DNA of 64,000 nt. Source: Helopsaltes ochotensis (taxonomy: Eukaryota > Chordata > Aves > Passeriformes > Locustellidae). Position 1 is the stretch's first letter, and the number at the start of each line of letters is the position of its first letter. A program made the translations under genes and the position numbers. Under the pieces are notes generated by a model. That model did no database searches. It was not told the origin of the DNA and saw only the letters and a list, made by a program, of their open reading frames with translations. This document shows, piece by piece, positions 38,901-51,611 of the stretch. The stretch spans positions 1,439,059 to 1,503,058 of the forward strand of contig VXBM01000044.1 of NCBI GenBank assembly GCA_013400155.1. Reading direction: 5' to 3'.

Positions 38901-41813
38901 ACTCAGATTTGCACAGCTCTCTAAACACTGGCTGGCTACATTACACTTTCCCACCAGATGGACCCATCCTACAAGACCTGCCAAGGTCACAGGGGTCATG
39001 AAATTAAGTAGATGTGTATGGGGTCCCTTGGGCTCCTTCAAAGTGTACAAAAAAAGCTCTTCCATTCTCAGTTTTCTGTTTTAAAATCTTGCTTATTCCT
39101 TTACAATACTTATTTGTAGCTGCTTAGTATTCATTCTAAAATACATAAAACAACAGAGTCAGAAAGATCTTAACAAAATTTACTTAAGATGTAATTCTAA
39201 TGAAGTTCTTCCTACATGCAAAGAAGTAACTGGCAGTGAATGTTTGGTAACTTTGACATGAAAAAAAGGGGAGAGATAAAATGCTTTTATGCAAATTTGA
39301 TTTCCCTATAATAATCTAGAGCTATTCTGCTAGAAGGAATTATCTCTGCAGGCTGGCAGCTGCAGTAGGCAGTGAATTAAAAATGGCTCTGTATATGGGA
39401 AAATCTGTTCTATAATCAGTGCTATTCTTAGAGAGGACATCAATCTCACCAGCTCCCACGATGCTCTCTTCGTGTGAATGACATACCACTATGATGTAGA
39501 AACTCCCATTACATCACCAGCATTGATTTTCTGAGCACAAGGAATGTGCCACTAACACGAAGGGAAATTTTTTCAGGAGTGACTGTATGATTTTGTATTT
39601 TTCATTTCAAAATCTGCAGCAGTAAGTAACCTTATAAAAAAAATTCAACAATCATTCATGCAACTGGACTTGACCTGCACATTCTAACTGCAAGACTCCA
39701 GTTTCTGCTTGATGTTCTCATACCATAAGTTCTGTTCCCAGGTCACAAAACATCAAGATAGCAGATACTGCATGATTTTTCTTTGAACATTAGAAAGACA
39801 CATGCCAGAGAAAACTAATTTACAAAGTAAGCACCTGCTGCCATTCTACACATAAAATGCCACTAATGATGCAGCTGTGTGACCACCAAACAAAACCACA
39901 ACATGCATCATGCCTTGCAGATCGTATTTCAGCCTTAACTCGTATGCTGGGTGTAGGATCCAGCCTCGTTGTCAAATCAAAGGAAGTTATATTGTAAATA
40001 AATAAAACCTTCTATGCACAAAACAATGATTCCCAGCTACATCTGACTCTGTTGTTTCCTCAGTAATCTTTGTCCTCCTGCTTCACACATACAGTAATCC
40101 TTCTTCTGCTATGTCACATGCACTGCAAACCATCTCAGCTTGAGTGATGGATTTGAAAATTAAACAACCTAGGGGGGCTCACTGTTTTTAAAAATCATTT
40201 AATGTATCATTTTAAAATAACTTTAGGTAACCTGACCCGAATGCTAAGTCTCTGGATCTATTAATTCAAGATTTACTCTCCTGTGTTACAATTTTCCCTG
40301 ACAAACTGACTTGCAGAAATGTACAAACTGCACTGAAAAAAGCCAAACACAAAATATATTGAAAAAATGCCACACAACCTCTCCAATTCATGGGACTTCC
40401 TAAGATATTCACATCTTTGGCACTTTCCTGAGGCACAAAAGTTTCCAAAACAGAAAGTGCTTTTTCTTCAAAAGATGAAATTTCCTCAAAGACTGAAGTG
40501 AGAGAGTACACTTTAACCAGAGAAATAGAATCTGATGTTGCTAATTAGCACTAGAAGACTTTAAAAACCATGCCCCTCCTTTTCTTACATCATGAAACAG
40601 TGCTTGCATCACCTAAACACATCACTCTTCTGTTGAATTAATGTCCTGGGAGTTATTCCATTGCTTTCTTCTGGGGGTTTGTCATTATGACAACCCGGGC
40701 TCTCTGCCAATACAGGCACACGTCCCTCCACCCCTTAACTCTCAGATGCCACAAAGAGGCAGGCTTTCCTGTTCTGTAGGGAGAATACTGAACACACTGC
40801 ACTTCCCTGGGAACTCCACGCCTGACAGCTCTGTGGGGTTAATCTAAAAAAACGCTGCATCCATTTTGTTCATTTCTCTCTGTAGAGAAACTGCAAATTG
40901 CATTTGAAAATAAAGTAAGTTATTTCTAACCTTTCAGCTGGGAGCCAATATCTGGGTAAAAAAGGACATAATTTATGACACTGATGATGTATGGCTGCTT
41001 TCCAGAGACTGTAAACCAGTTTCCAGCCTGCTTTAATGCTAATTTAACAATCAAAGAGTTTCACTATTTAAATCAATGTTCAATAAAATGCAAGTTCTTG
41101 AGTGAAGTTGGTCCCTGGATTGGTATCTCAAACTCACTGGTTTCTAGCCACTCTTGCAACACACAAGTAGCAGCAATATTTTATTCCCTGTACTTGGAAC
41201 ACTACACTTCTCTTTCCTTCTGACCTGTAGGTCCCTGAATGGGGAAAAAACCCTCTGTGCAAGAGAGGAAGTGCCATGCATCACATCTAAAGTCAGGTCA
41301 GTCAGGAAATTGGGAGCAGGCCATGCTCATGTGGAAGAAGTGAGAGATTCTGAACCCAGAATTTGCTGATTCCAAAGGATCCACAGCAGGTTGGAGAAAT
41401 CCAGATGTTCCTTTTCTACTTTTTCAAAGTCCAGCCCCAAATGAAAAGCTTTCGCAGGATCCATGCTCCTTTAACTACCCTACCCTGTTTTACACTATTT
41501 AAAATACCTGCTACCAAGGTATGTCTTACTTACTTACAAGCAGGGCAGAAAATTTTAACACCTCTGACCTACTAACTTAAAGCCTGCTCTTCACTAGGCT
41601 TGGAAGTTGGGGCCCAAAACTGAGATCCAAGGCATACAAAACTCATTGTTTGCTTATAGTATTGTCCCAGACCTACAGTTGCTATGGAGGGTTGAGACAG
41701 ACAATCAGGTCATTAAACTGCAACATCTTGCAGAAGGTGGTGCCCTTTCCAGATAAAGCATGACTGTGCAGCTTATCTGTACCTTCCAAGTTATAGGACC
41801 ATAAGTATCTCAC
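38901..41813. other. non-coding stretch
   Basis: AT-rich DNA. A 29-nt segment at 40886-40914 on the plus strand has a very strong acceptor (gttcatttctctctgtag) and an AAA|GTAAGT donor, with KLQIAFENK in one frame. It is microexon-sized, and I leave it unassigned. Confidence 0.35.
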
Positions 41814-42068
41814 CTGTGACTCTGGTACAGGGCTCTGTGCTGCTGCAAGAGCCACTGAGCAACCAACACCCCTGGCTGTGGAAGGAAATAAGGCTGGGCA
41901 AAACCAATGAGGCCGGTTTTGATGTTTCTGATGATAGGAATCTTACGGATCCTGATCAGCCACGTGAAGATTGTAGTAGTGCAGCTCCCAGTAATGGGCA
42001 TGTCCCTATCGCACAGGACAGCAGCCGGCTTTACCATATTGACATGGGTGGCCACACCACAATCACCT
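41814..42068 (-). other. best exon candidate in the window, 255 nt
   Basis: On the minus strand the segment lies between an acceptor (gttaaaacccag, ending at 42069) and a strong donor (CACAG|GTGAGATAC, 41814/41813). One frame is open for all 84 codons. It begins GDCGVATHVNMVKPAAVLC, passes through TTTIFTWLIRIRKIPIIRNI and FAQPYFLPQPGVLVAQWLLQ, and ends QHRALYQSH. The length is a multiple of three with phase 2 on both sides, as expected of a cassette exon. Third-position G+C is about 60%, above the local background. The polypyrimidine tract is only moderate. Against this, a plus-strand frame of 87 codons (starting MTLVQGSVLL) and another ending beside a GTAAGT donor at 42098 are also open, so the strand is uncertain. 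I do not recognise the protein. An unrecognised transposon fragment is an alternative. Confidence 0.33.
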
Positions 42069-43689
42069 CTGGGTTTTAACTACATCCATGCTACGTAAGT
42101 TGTTTCTCTATATATCCTCTGAAAGGCAGCCTAACCAATTTCCAGCTTCTTTCATTGCAGCAGTTCATTTCCACGTTGATTTCATTCTTCCTCTAACAGG
42201 ATTTTAGCTCCATGCAGGACAGGCCAACCCCAACCTGCAGTGGGCCAAAATTCAGTGGTGATGGATAGTGTCTATAAAATTTGTAACTTAGTAAGACCGT
42301 AGATACTAAGGTTTAATTATGAGAGAATGTGTCATACTGATTTAATGGATACAATGTAATACTTTTGATTTCCAAATATGTCTAGGGGAAATGCAGCCAC
42401 CCTTCTAGTTTGCACTGGTAGCACTCCATTAGCTGTCAAATGGAGACCTGCTGAGCTGCCTATCCTGCACTTTTATTTAACTACCTTGTGTCACCGGCAT
42501 CCTTACTGCTTGAAGATGCATCACTCCACATAAATAGCATGATTATCACATTCCTGTGACTATCCTGTCCTGTGATGTTAATAATAATATGCTTTTTGCT
42601 TGTCACCTCTGAAAAGCTTACCTAGCCAAAAGAATTCCATTTGTTGTACCTTTTAGGTCATCACCAGAACTGATTTCTAAATCAAATCAGTCACCTCTAT
42701 GCAAGACCAAAAAGGGTTAAATGGAACTGTTTGCACAACCATCTTACTAACTGGGACAAAATATTAAAAAGAAAAAGCCCAAGGTTAATTTGCTAAATTC
42801 AAAAATAAAAAATATTCTTGTAATTGAAGTAACTATTCTACACTATTCATTGGGACAATAAATAATAAACACAGCTCTATTTATAGAGCATTACTTTTCT
42901 GAAGACAAACACAAGTATAATTGAAATTTAAGCCACATTAGATTTTCAGTTTTTTCCATTCTGTGAGAATACTGCCTGAGATTTTCTACTCAAAAGCACA
43001 GGAAAAGTAGAGAGGTCACACACCAGCACACCACCTAAGATTATCTAGAGGTGAAGTCATGATTCCGATACAAATCTTTAGGTCTCACACAATAGACAGT
43101 TCACAAAAATGACCTAGTAACTTCTGCACAAAGCCTGCACCTCCTAAACTACTTGCAGGGTCTCTTTTAGAAAAACATTCTACCTTCATATAAAGATGTC
43201 TGCTGACACAGCAGTCGCTACATGATCAAGTAATCAGGTTTGATGATAAACTGAAATGTAAAAATATGGCACAAGTAGTTGCGGTTTTCTAACTTCAGCT
43301 ACTGGATGTTAAGAGCTACATATTTATTTCAAGAATGAAAAATTTCCTGGGCAAAAAAACTCTCCTTATGGAAGGAAGGGCAGACCTGAAGAAGACCTTT
43401 TAAAAGGTATGGAGCGCCATCCGCACCAACACAGTTTTTTGTGGGTTACTGAAGCTATTCTTAAGCTTTTCATTTAATATATGCAGCACAAATGTCTAAC
43501 TTCTGTAGTCACTTTGTCACTGATCCTTCTCAAGTAAATTCTGGTCCAAATGCAAGCATAAAAGTATATTTCAAGTGTTGGCCCTGTGTTTTCTCCTTTA
43601 CTGCTCACCTTTGGCAGTAAAGAGAGCAAGCTTCAGTGAGTGAAGAGAGAAACTACAGTATGTCCTACCTAGCCAACCAGTGAAGTTCT
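42069..43689. other. non-coding stretch
   Basis: AT-rich DNA without features I can support. Confidence 0.4.
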
Positions 43690-44150
43690 AGTAAAGTTCT
43701 CATCCAGTTCTTCCGGTGAGTGGCTACAAATAAAGGCGTCCCTTTGCTGATAAATAATACGGCGATGAATAACCCGCTTCCTCTCCTCTGTGTTAAGGCT
43801 TCAGTAGTTCAAAACCAGCAGACCACAGTTGGCCCACACCAACCCAACTAAAAAAGGCTTGATGGTGCCTCCCTCTCAACTCTATACTCGGTGATTAAAT
43901 GACACGGGAAAACGCTTTGTAATCCAGCTGCGGTTTGTCTCAAAGTTCGTGACTGTACGATCTGAAGTGGCACTATGCAAACCAAATTTACAAGCCTACA
44001 GCTACTTTACACTCACAGCCCAAAAAATGCACAGGCGGCTGTTTCACCGTGGAGGAACAGTGACATCTAGTGCCCGGCGCCTCGGCGGGCTCTGCTCGCC
44101 AGCTGCCTGGAGACACGGCACATCTGGCCACCGAGTGCCTCTCCTCCAGC
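43690..44150. promoter_or_regulatory. small CpG-rich patch, possible regulatory element
   Basis: CpG dinucleotides are conspicuously denser here than in the flanks, most of all at 44030-44140 ('cccggcgcctcggcgggc'). A CTCF-like sequence, GCACTAGATGTCA, lies on the minus strand at 44061-44073 and matches about 10 of 12 core positions by my alignment. A 135-codon plus frame (43949-44356) crosses the patch, but I recognise no protein in it. It could be a minor promoter, an insulator site or just a GC-rich island. No initiator, TATA or splice context makes it a firm promoter call. Confidence 0.25.
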
Positions 44151-45815
44151 ATATCACCATTGCTCCAAGAAACTTCTCCCCCTGCTATCCTGCTGCCTTC
44201 ACATTCAGGGTGAAAGACAAAGGAAGGAGGCATTATCTAGACGCAAGGATCTGCAGGAATCAGGAGCAGAAAAGGAGAGGCAGCCTGAAAAACAGGTCTT
44301 GGAACTCAGCAATTTTCAGACCCCCATCTTTCAACGGTGTAGTGATATCTGGATAAAATATCTTTAAAAACACAAAGGAACCTTGGTATTTTATATTTGT
44401 ACGAAGTGCTCAATCTATATTTCATGTTGGAAAAATCACCTATTTTTGTGACTGAATTACACCCTTGGACTTTATGGAAGACTGTGTATTGCACCACTGT
44501 GGGTATGCTCAGCTCTCCAAAATTTAAAGCTGACAATAATTTGCTGAAAACCAGAAATCCTTTACATTAAAATGGAGTCTTTCAGTAAAATAATATACCT
44601 TTGAATAGGATTTGTACCATAGTTAATTATGGTATATTAAAAAAAGGTTAAGATACAATATGCAGTCTATTTAATTAAAGTTTAACATACATTAACATTT
44701 CTAGATGAAAACCTGCCATTCTGTGAATGGTTTTAAATTCTGCTTTGATTTTTTTTCCAGAGCACTGAAGCTATCATATAACTGAAAAACGGACTAACAA
44801 TGTCAGATTCTTTGGTAATTAATTTTGTGTCCTACTGCAGACATATGAAATTCTATCAGCATTATCTTGACAGGCATGTCAACTCTTCTGAAAAATTCCT
44901 ATCCACTGTTTTATAGGCTTTATTATAATTTTGCATTTTTATTAGATATCCAATCTGTACAATACAAGTTGTACTTTATGAAATTAAACATATTATAAAG
45001 TTAGTTATTAGTGCCAGGAAATAACAACAGCATTGCCAGTATAAAAGGAGAATAAACTGCAAGATAATTGGGTCAGATTTTCCACAGTATCTTTATTGCA
45101 TCAGATCTACAACACTCTATTGCACAATTGTTATCTTCTTTGCAGCTTTGCAATTCATATTGTATGAATTACAAGTATCTGAGAGGTATCATAACTTCCA
45201 TAATATTGCGAAAAAAAAATACTGGAAACCACAAGGAGCAAGAAAAATGGAAGAATGAAAACCTCTTATCATTTGTAAATTATTAAGTAGGCATTCCTGC
45301 TATCCTAATACATGCTACCAGGTATTACAGCAATCTAATCAAAATTGGTCAGCAGGACTAAAAGTATATCTTGAGCTTGATCATTACAGTAAGGAAAAAA
45401 ATCTAACTCCTGAAAACCCTGATCTGTTGCTATATACTGCATTTTCTTTCCTTAAAATTGAACAATCTTTCCCTCTTTTTATTTCTCACTAGTAACAGCA
45501 GAAGCATCTCTTCTCTTTCTTTCTTCTCTTTGTTCTCTACATCAACAAAGATACTAGCAATTAGAAGAGAAGAGAAAGGGAGTAAAATCTTACAACTGCC
45601 AAACTAAAAGCCTATCGATGCACCAACTTGCTGAAACTGTGTCCGGATTCATCACAAAGGGAACAGTCTTACTAACCTCATATGTGAGAAAACAGCATTT
45701 GACAAGGGATCTGGATGACAAGCTAACTTCTATTCTCAGGTACAACAGTGTGGATGAGGGAAAAATCCAGCCAAATACCTCTGAATGCTTCTCCTAGCAT
45801 GATCTCCATGGCATT
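44151..45815. other. non-coding stretch
   Basis: AT-rich DNA, including a short inverted repeat TACCATA/TATGGTA around 44616-44635. Nothing else is supported. Confidence 0.4.
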
Positions 45816-45930
45816 TTCCCCCATTCAACAACAAAGCACCTAAGTACATGCTTTAGCTTTACAGGTTCAAGGTGTTAGATGATTTCATTAGAGCTACCCC
45901 ATTTTCAAATCTGTGCTGAATGGCCTTGCC
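45816..45930. mobile_element. ancient palindromic MITE-like repeat (probable)
   Basis: Left part 'ccattcaacaacaaagcacctaagtacatgctttagcttta' resembles an old amniote repeat that runs 'gattcagcaaagcacttaagcacatgcttaac' and is palindromic. The right part 'caaatctgtgctgaatggcct' fits the mirrored end. The centre is decayed. I do not give a database name. Boundaries are approximate. Confidence 0.45.
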
Positions 45931-47674
45931 AGAGGATTCCAGGATCAAGACCAAGGAGAAGAAATAACACAAGGAATATCTGGATGTCTCTTGGATTCTT
46001 AAGTGGTACCAAAGCTATTTCTGTCCAAGCAAATTAAAAGGAAGCAGGGGCTGTATGTGACAAAACTGAGGCTAGAAAAACAGATGGTTAGCACTGCCAG
46101 CAGGCAAAGACTACTTCACCCACTGAAGCTACTCTCAAGACAGAAAAGTACATCTGAAAATAAAAATCAAGACACAGTGTCAGTTTTAGCACCCAACTTC
46201 ATCTCAGTATGTCACAAGCACAAGGGAGATTTGCCATAAAAACATAATTTGAGTATCATCTCTCATCATTCAATACAATTTTTCAACTCTTTCAAAATTG
46301 CATTGAAAAATCTATATAATGTGTGCTTAGATTAATGAACTGTTTGAATCTGGATCAATACGCACTCAAAGATTTGAACTGTTGACACCTGCTGAATACA
46401 GCTGTAAGAATGCTTCATTCAGCTTATCGCCAATCAGTACTTTGTAACTACAGGGGTTCCACTTAATAAACAAGCAATCTAATATATGACCTCTGTAGAT
46501 TAATTTCCTGAGAGCAAGTAAATAATCTGGATTCAAAATTTCCATGATTATACACATAATTACAGTATCACTTACCAATTAACACATTGATTTAAACCTT
46601 CTTGGGATTATGTGCTTAAGTATAAAATAGGTGATTCAACCATCACTCAAATACTAAGCATCTCTTTAAGATGGAAAAGTCGTGAGCCACAGAACACTAT
46701 GCATCTAATTTCTCTTGTGGAAGAAAAATGTATTATGGTAATAGAGATTATGAGATATATCATAATTATGTATACTATGGCTAGCTGGGCCTATTATGCA
46801 ATAGCTGGACCATATCGATAAACAACATGAAACTGCTCTTCTTTTGTAGAAGGAGCAAAGCTTTTTATATTATGTAGTTCATCTAAGTCTCCCACTATTC
46901 TTTACTTAAAAATAAAGCTGAGTATGTGTTTGGACTTTGTTTTTTTTTATTTCTGTGTACATACACAGAGCAACCTTGCCATTAGTTACCAGTTGTCTAA
47001 CAGATATATAAAGAAACAGAGATCCATCTATGATGGTTTATTGCTACACTTTTAACAAGGACAATAATTAATGCAGATTTAGATTATACAGTAGTTCTTG
47101 ACAAAATTGCCTGTTTTAAACATTAATATAGCTTTCTATATACCGGCACTGCAGTATATGAAGACAACTGAAAATCACTACACAACTCTTGCAGATCTTA
47201 TTCAGTTAAAATATTAATTCAGGAGGGGAAAATGAAAGCAAGGGTGAGTCTCCAAGGGACTATGCTTCTAAGGTACATTTCCTGTCCTATTTTGTTTTTA
47301 ATATTAAGATCTTTTTATCCACTGTTCAGTTGAGTATCTGTCATTCACATATATACCCTGAGGGGAAAAAGAATTCGCATCTGGAAGCAAATCATTATGT
47401 TCTTCCTTATCTCTTTCTTGTGAGTAATCCTTTCACACAGAAAATCAGAATATATAATAAACAGCCACATTTCAGCACATGGTATTGCTTGCAGTTTCAA
47501 AACTGTACAACAAAGATAAATAACTTCCAGAAACAAATTTTGAAAATCTGGTAAAATTAAATGTACAATACTTAAGGAAAAAGAGTGATAGAAATACAAA
47601 AATTCAATAGCAGGTTTAAAATGCTTTATTTTTACACAGATCATTTGATACTATGCATATTTCATATGACAGAA
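45931..47674. other. non-coding stretch
   Basis: AT-rich DNA with no feature I can support beyond short AT palindromes near 46740-46770. Confidence 0.4.
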
Positions 47675-48050
47675 GCACAGAATGGTTTGGGTTGAGAGGC
47701 ACCTTATAGATCATCTAGTTCTAACCCCCTTGCCATAGGCAGGGACATCCACGGCACCAGGTTGCTCAAAGCCCCATCCAACCTGGCCCTGAACACTGGT
47801 AGGGAATGGTGCATCAACAACTACTCTGGTCAACTTGTTCCAGTGCCTCACCACCCTCACAGTAAAGAATTTCTTCCTAACATCCATTCCAAATCTATTC
47901 TCCTTATGTTCAAAGCCATCACCCCTTGTCCTATCACTACATGCCCTTGTAAGAAGTCCTTCTGCAGATTTCTTGTAGCACCTCTTTAAGTACTGGGAGG
48001 CTGCTATAAGGTGTCCTCAGAATATCCCATCTCCAGGCTGAACAACCCCA
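47675..48050 (-). mobile_element. CR1 LINE fragment, ORF2 C-terminus and 3' UTR
   Basis: The clearest CR1 copy here. The plus strand shows, in order, the antisense 3' end ('cacagaatggtttgggttgag', 'gatcatctagttctaaccccc'), then 'ggttgctcaaagccccatccaacctggccctgaacact', then the antisense of the FFTVRVVRHWN-type block ('ctcaccaccctcacagtaaagaatttcttcc'), then 'ccttgtcctatcactacatgccc' and 'ccatctccaggctgaacaacccca'. About 375 bp, 5' truncated, less diverged than the others, but the coding frame is broken. It is followed within 50 bp by an unusually long A tract. Confidence 0.95.
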
Positions 48051-48092
48051 ATTATATGATATGACTATCACTGAGAATCACAAATACCTGAT

Positions 48093-48096
<4 letters not shown>

Positions 48097-48128
<32 letters not shown>

Positions 48129-48151
48129 AAAAAAAAAAAAAAAAAAAAAAA
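48097..48151. repeat. long A tract (A30-CC-A23)
   Basis: Fifty-five bases that are all A apart from one CC. It lies on the 5'-truncated side of the preceding minus-strand CR1, so it is not that element's tail. No AATAAA or retrogene body is visible just upstream on the plus strand. Confidence 0.95.
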
Positions 48152-49126
48152 GACAAAAGATTATCTTAACTATCTCAAGTTATTTCCAGAAAGTGCATCA
48201 GTAATAAAAGTTATAGCATAATGCAGAATTTCCTATTATCGTTGCAATTTTTTGCAATACCCACATAAATAATATAGTAGGTATATGTGCATTCTCCTAA
48301 AACATACATATATACAACAAGCCATAAAATGATTCTATCTCAACCTCTGTAATCCAGCTTGAAGGGACTTGGGGTGTTGTCAGCAGCTGTTCAGTAAAAA
48401 GAGAAACCAAAACCACAAAAGAAACAATTTATAATAGTAGTAATATATAGTTTTCTCAGGCATTAACTATCAAATAATGACCACTAGTAACTTTAAACTA
48501 TATATTATAGCTTAGGTATGGTATGATGCTCACAGCAGTTTCATAGCTAGAAAGTAAGTAATGCAATCTTGCCATAAACACTCACACTGTTACAAAGCTA
48601 GTTTGCACGCATGGATTTCTCCCTCTCCAATGTTATCCCACTAGGCAGCTTTATAATGACCCAAAAAATACATGCCTTGACTAATAGTGCTACACTGGAA
48701 GAGAAAACACCAAGTCCAGTATGCTGAATCAATTTTTAGACAACACATGTTGTACGGATGTTGGAACGCTCACCTCCCATATCGCCTCATGAGAGACAAT
48801 AGCTCTTATATTGTACACACTCATTAATACATTTCACTGCACACCACTCTGAAAATTCCTCACTACTGCTTCCCCCAATTCTATTGCTATCTATAACTGC
48901 AGCCACTCAGAAAAAGCAGTTTATCTCAGTAAGAATCCAATCTACTTCTAGTAAAAACTGTGAGATGCTGAGTCTTTCCACTGACTGTGAAGGTTAATAG
49001 ATCAACACTGAAGTGCCTGGAAAGGCCCTAATTGGATGAACTCTGACCATGAATGAACCTCCTGGCTGCTATCACAGGAGCCAAAAGGCATTAAAGAAAC
49101 AAAAAAGGAAAAAAATTACATTAATT
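48152..49126. other. non-coding stretch
   Basis: AT-rich DNA; nothing recognised. Confidence 0.4.
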
Positions 49127-49200
49127 TGGACACTGGCCTGAGATACAAGAGATTCAGACTGAATTCCTAGTTCTACCAGCCTTAGTTTTATGTCTGCAAC
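49127..49200 (+). mobile_element. possible second MIR-like SINE remnant
   Basis: 'gacactggcctgagatacaag' and 'aattcctagttctaccag' resemble the amniote MIR phrases 'gggaatcaggacacctgggtt' and 'attcctggttctgccac'. The match is short and the 3' core present at 38821 is absent, so this is a weak call. Confidence 0.35.
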
Positions 49201-49866
49201 ACTGTGCCACCCTCTGCAGAGATAGTCAGGCTAATTCTGAACTGTAAAATCCTATATATCCTTCTGGAGCAATCAGTACATTGACATAATTAAACTGCCC
49301 CCACAAGTGAGCAGCAGCTCAGACGTGTCAGTCAGCACTTCACTGTGCCATGCAGACATACCCAGCTTGGGACATTAATCTATTTTGTCCACACCAATTA
49401 ACCTGACATATCATGAGTACACATGCAACGGTATTTGGGAGAGCCTCAGCCACCATGATCTTAAAATACCTATGTAAGATCAGAGGCACAAAATTTGAGT
49501 TAAGGCAAGGTAAATGCAAATTCCTAGAAAAACAAATTGTTCAGAGTGCAGATTCACAGAACTTGTAAGCACATGGTGGACTTAAACAGCAAACCCCAAT
49601 TTTGACAACTTAGATTTTTTTATGGCTGCAATTACCTGAATTTCCTCTCATTTTCAGCTGCATTCTCTAAACAGAGGAAAAGAACAACTACCAACCATTT
49701 ATCCTCTCCATTTACAAGATGTGGTTGCACAATTTCAGATTTCACTTCTACTGGCTCAGCAGTATGGCTTCATAAATGGTCCCATAAGGTTGTCTGCTCT
49801 ATGAGTATTTTAATAGAGTGCTCCTGGAATGCTCTGAGTCTTAATCACAAACAACTTGACAAATAC

Positions 49867-50010
49867 TGGGCCACACTGTCAAAACAACTCATCTCCCATT
49901 TGGGTACATATGTGGGAATAAAAGTAGCTGCTGGATGCTAAACACTTCTGCAAATCCAGCCATTTAATTTAGGTACCCAAATGGGAGCTGAGCTCTTTAA
50001 AATCTGGCCA
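49867..50010. mobile_element. palindromic MITE-like repeat with perfect 15-bp arms
   Basis: CTCCCATTTGGGTAC at 49893-49907 and its exact reverse complement GTACCCAAATGGGAG at 49973-49987 enclose 65 bp. The symmetry continues outwards imperfectly, from 'gggcca' near 49868 to 'tctggcca' at 50003-50010. The outer phrases 'gctgagctctttaaaatctggcc' and 'aacacttctgcaaatccagcca' resemble an ancient, non-autonomous palindromic repeat seen across amniotes. It has no coding capacity. Confidence 0.65.
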
Positions 50011-51611
50011 AATATATTCTTGAAAGGAAGAAATACAGTGAATCTGTGTAAAGTTCATCCTTTCTTCCAAAAGAAAAGGTCTGGCTTCTTCATGCCTATG
50101 AATTTATGAGGAAAAACCCTTTCTCACCATCTGTGATTACAGGTCATGAACATTTCCAAGCTCACGCTGATGTTCCTAACTACCTCTTTAAAAGAATTAC
50201 AGAATTACCTATTTAAACATAATCAAAGAGAATGGTACAGAGAGTCTACAAAGTACATGTACAAATATACAATCCACATTTGCACTGAAACTTCTCTAAA
50301 TGTTTCTCTCACCTATTCTTGGGGTTTTTTACATCCCACAGGCCTTCCACAAAACACAGCAATGATTGAAGTATTTTTTTATACACCAATTATCACAAAC
50401 TAGTTCACAATGGTGAAGATGATAACATAAACAGGGAAGGAAACAAGGAAGTTATGAACAGAGAAAAGCAAAACGGTTCAGTGGTGAAATATGCAAGCAA
50501 ATCAGTCATTGCTCCAGCAGCTGAGCCCCACAGCCTACTTCTCTGGAAATGCAGCAATTAAAAAGGTTTTGAATGCTAACAAACAGAACTCAATGTGAAT
50601 TTTTCCAAAGTTTCTGTATACATAAACCCTACTTTTCTGTTGCAGCTTCCCTTTGATATGAAGCACCGTTAGTTCATACAACAACTCACATAAACTTTAC
50701 CATTTTGTTCTTCTACTGTTACGGGAAAACATAGGATCTTTACTTGTTCTGTATTATTCCCATGAGTTGAGTCTCTAAGGAACAATCAATTTCCCATTTA
50801 ATTTTTCACAATAAGATTCCAAGTTTCAGGATGTCCTGGTATGATTTGGCATCTAATAGTGATCTCTATAAACAGGAAGCAATTTCACCAGCCAGGATGA
50901 TATGCCTCTTCAAGCCAGTGGGATACTTCACATGTAGCCAGAGTAAGAGACAATTGTCAAAAAGATGTGTTGTATAAAATAAGGTAAAGCTGAAAAGAAT
51001 CCCAGAAAAAAGAATAGCAAAACACATTCCTATGCTTAAAATAAAGCAAACAGCCAACATGTTCCCTAAAAAATCTGTATTAATCTTTTTTGTATATTGA
51101 AAGACTTTCCCTCCCACAGCTTTCTTACCAATTATATTAAATTCTCTTATTAAATAAACTACAGTTACCACGTACATTTGAGCACATGGCTGACTCCTCA
51201 GATGACCCAATTTCTATTGCTGATATTCAAGAAGCTGCTAATTCTTTTTGTCTGGCAAAGCCCCAGTTCCTAAATAGCTTACTACTGATTTTTATAACAC
51301 CTCTATTGACAAAATGATACAGAAGGAAGTTAGCTTGCATAATGACTCCCCAGCCCACCTAGTTAGCCACCTATCCTCCAGCATAGACTTAATGCCTAGC
51401 ATGGACAGTCACATGCCAATACCTTGGAACACCAAAAATGCTGAATACATCTCCACTCCAAATGTTACAGCAGCCTCATGGCATTACTAATGATTCCAGA
51501 TATAGAAAAATTTAAAATGGCTTCATATATATATATGAATGAAAAATAAATTAAAATTAATATATATGTATGAAAAAATAATAAAGATTTTAATTTAATG
51601 AGAAAGCTTAC
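50011..51611. other. non-coding stretch
   Basis: AT-rich DNA, with an AT-repeat-rich patch at 51525-51600. A 114-codon minus frame at 50866-51210 has no family resemblance. Confidence 0.4.
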
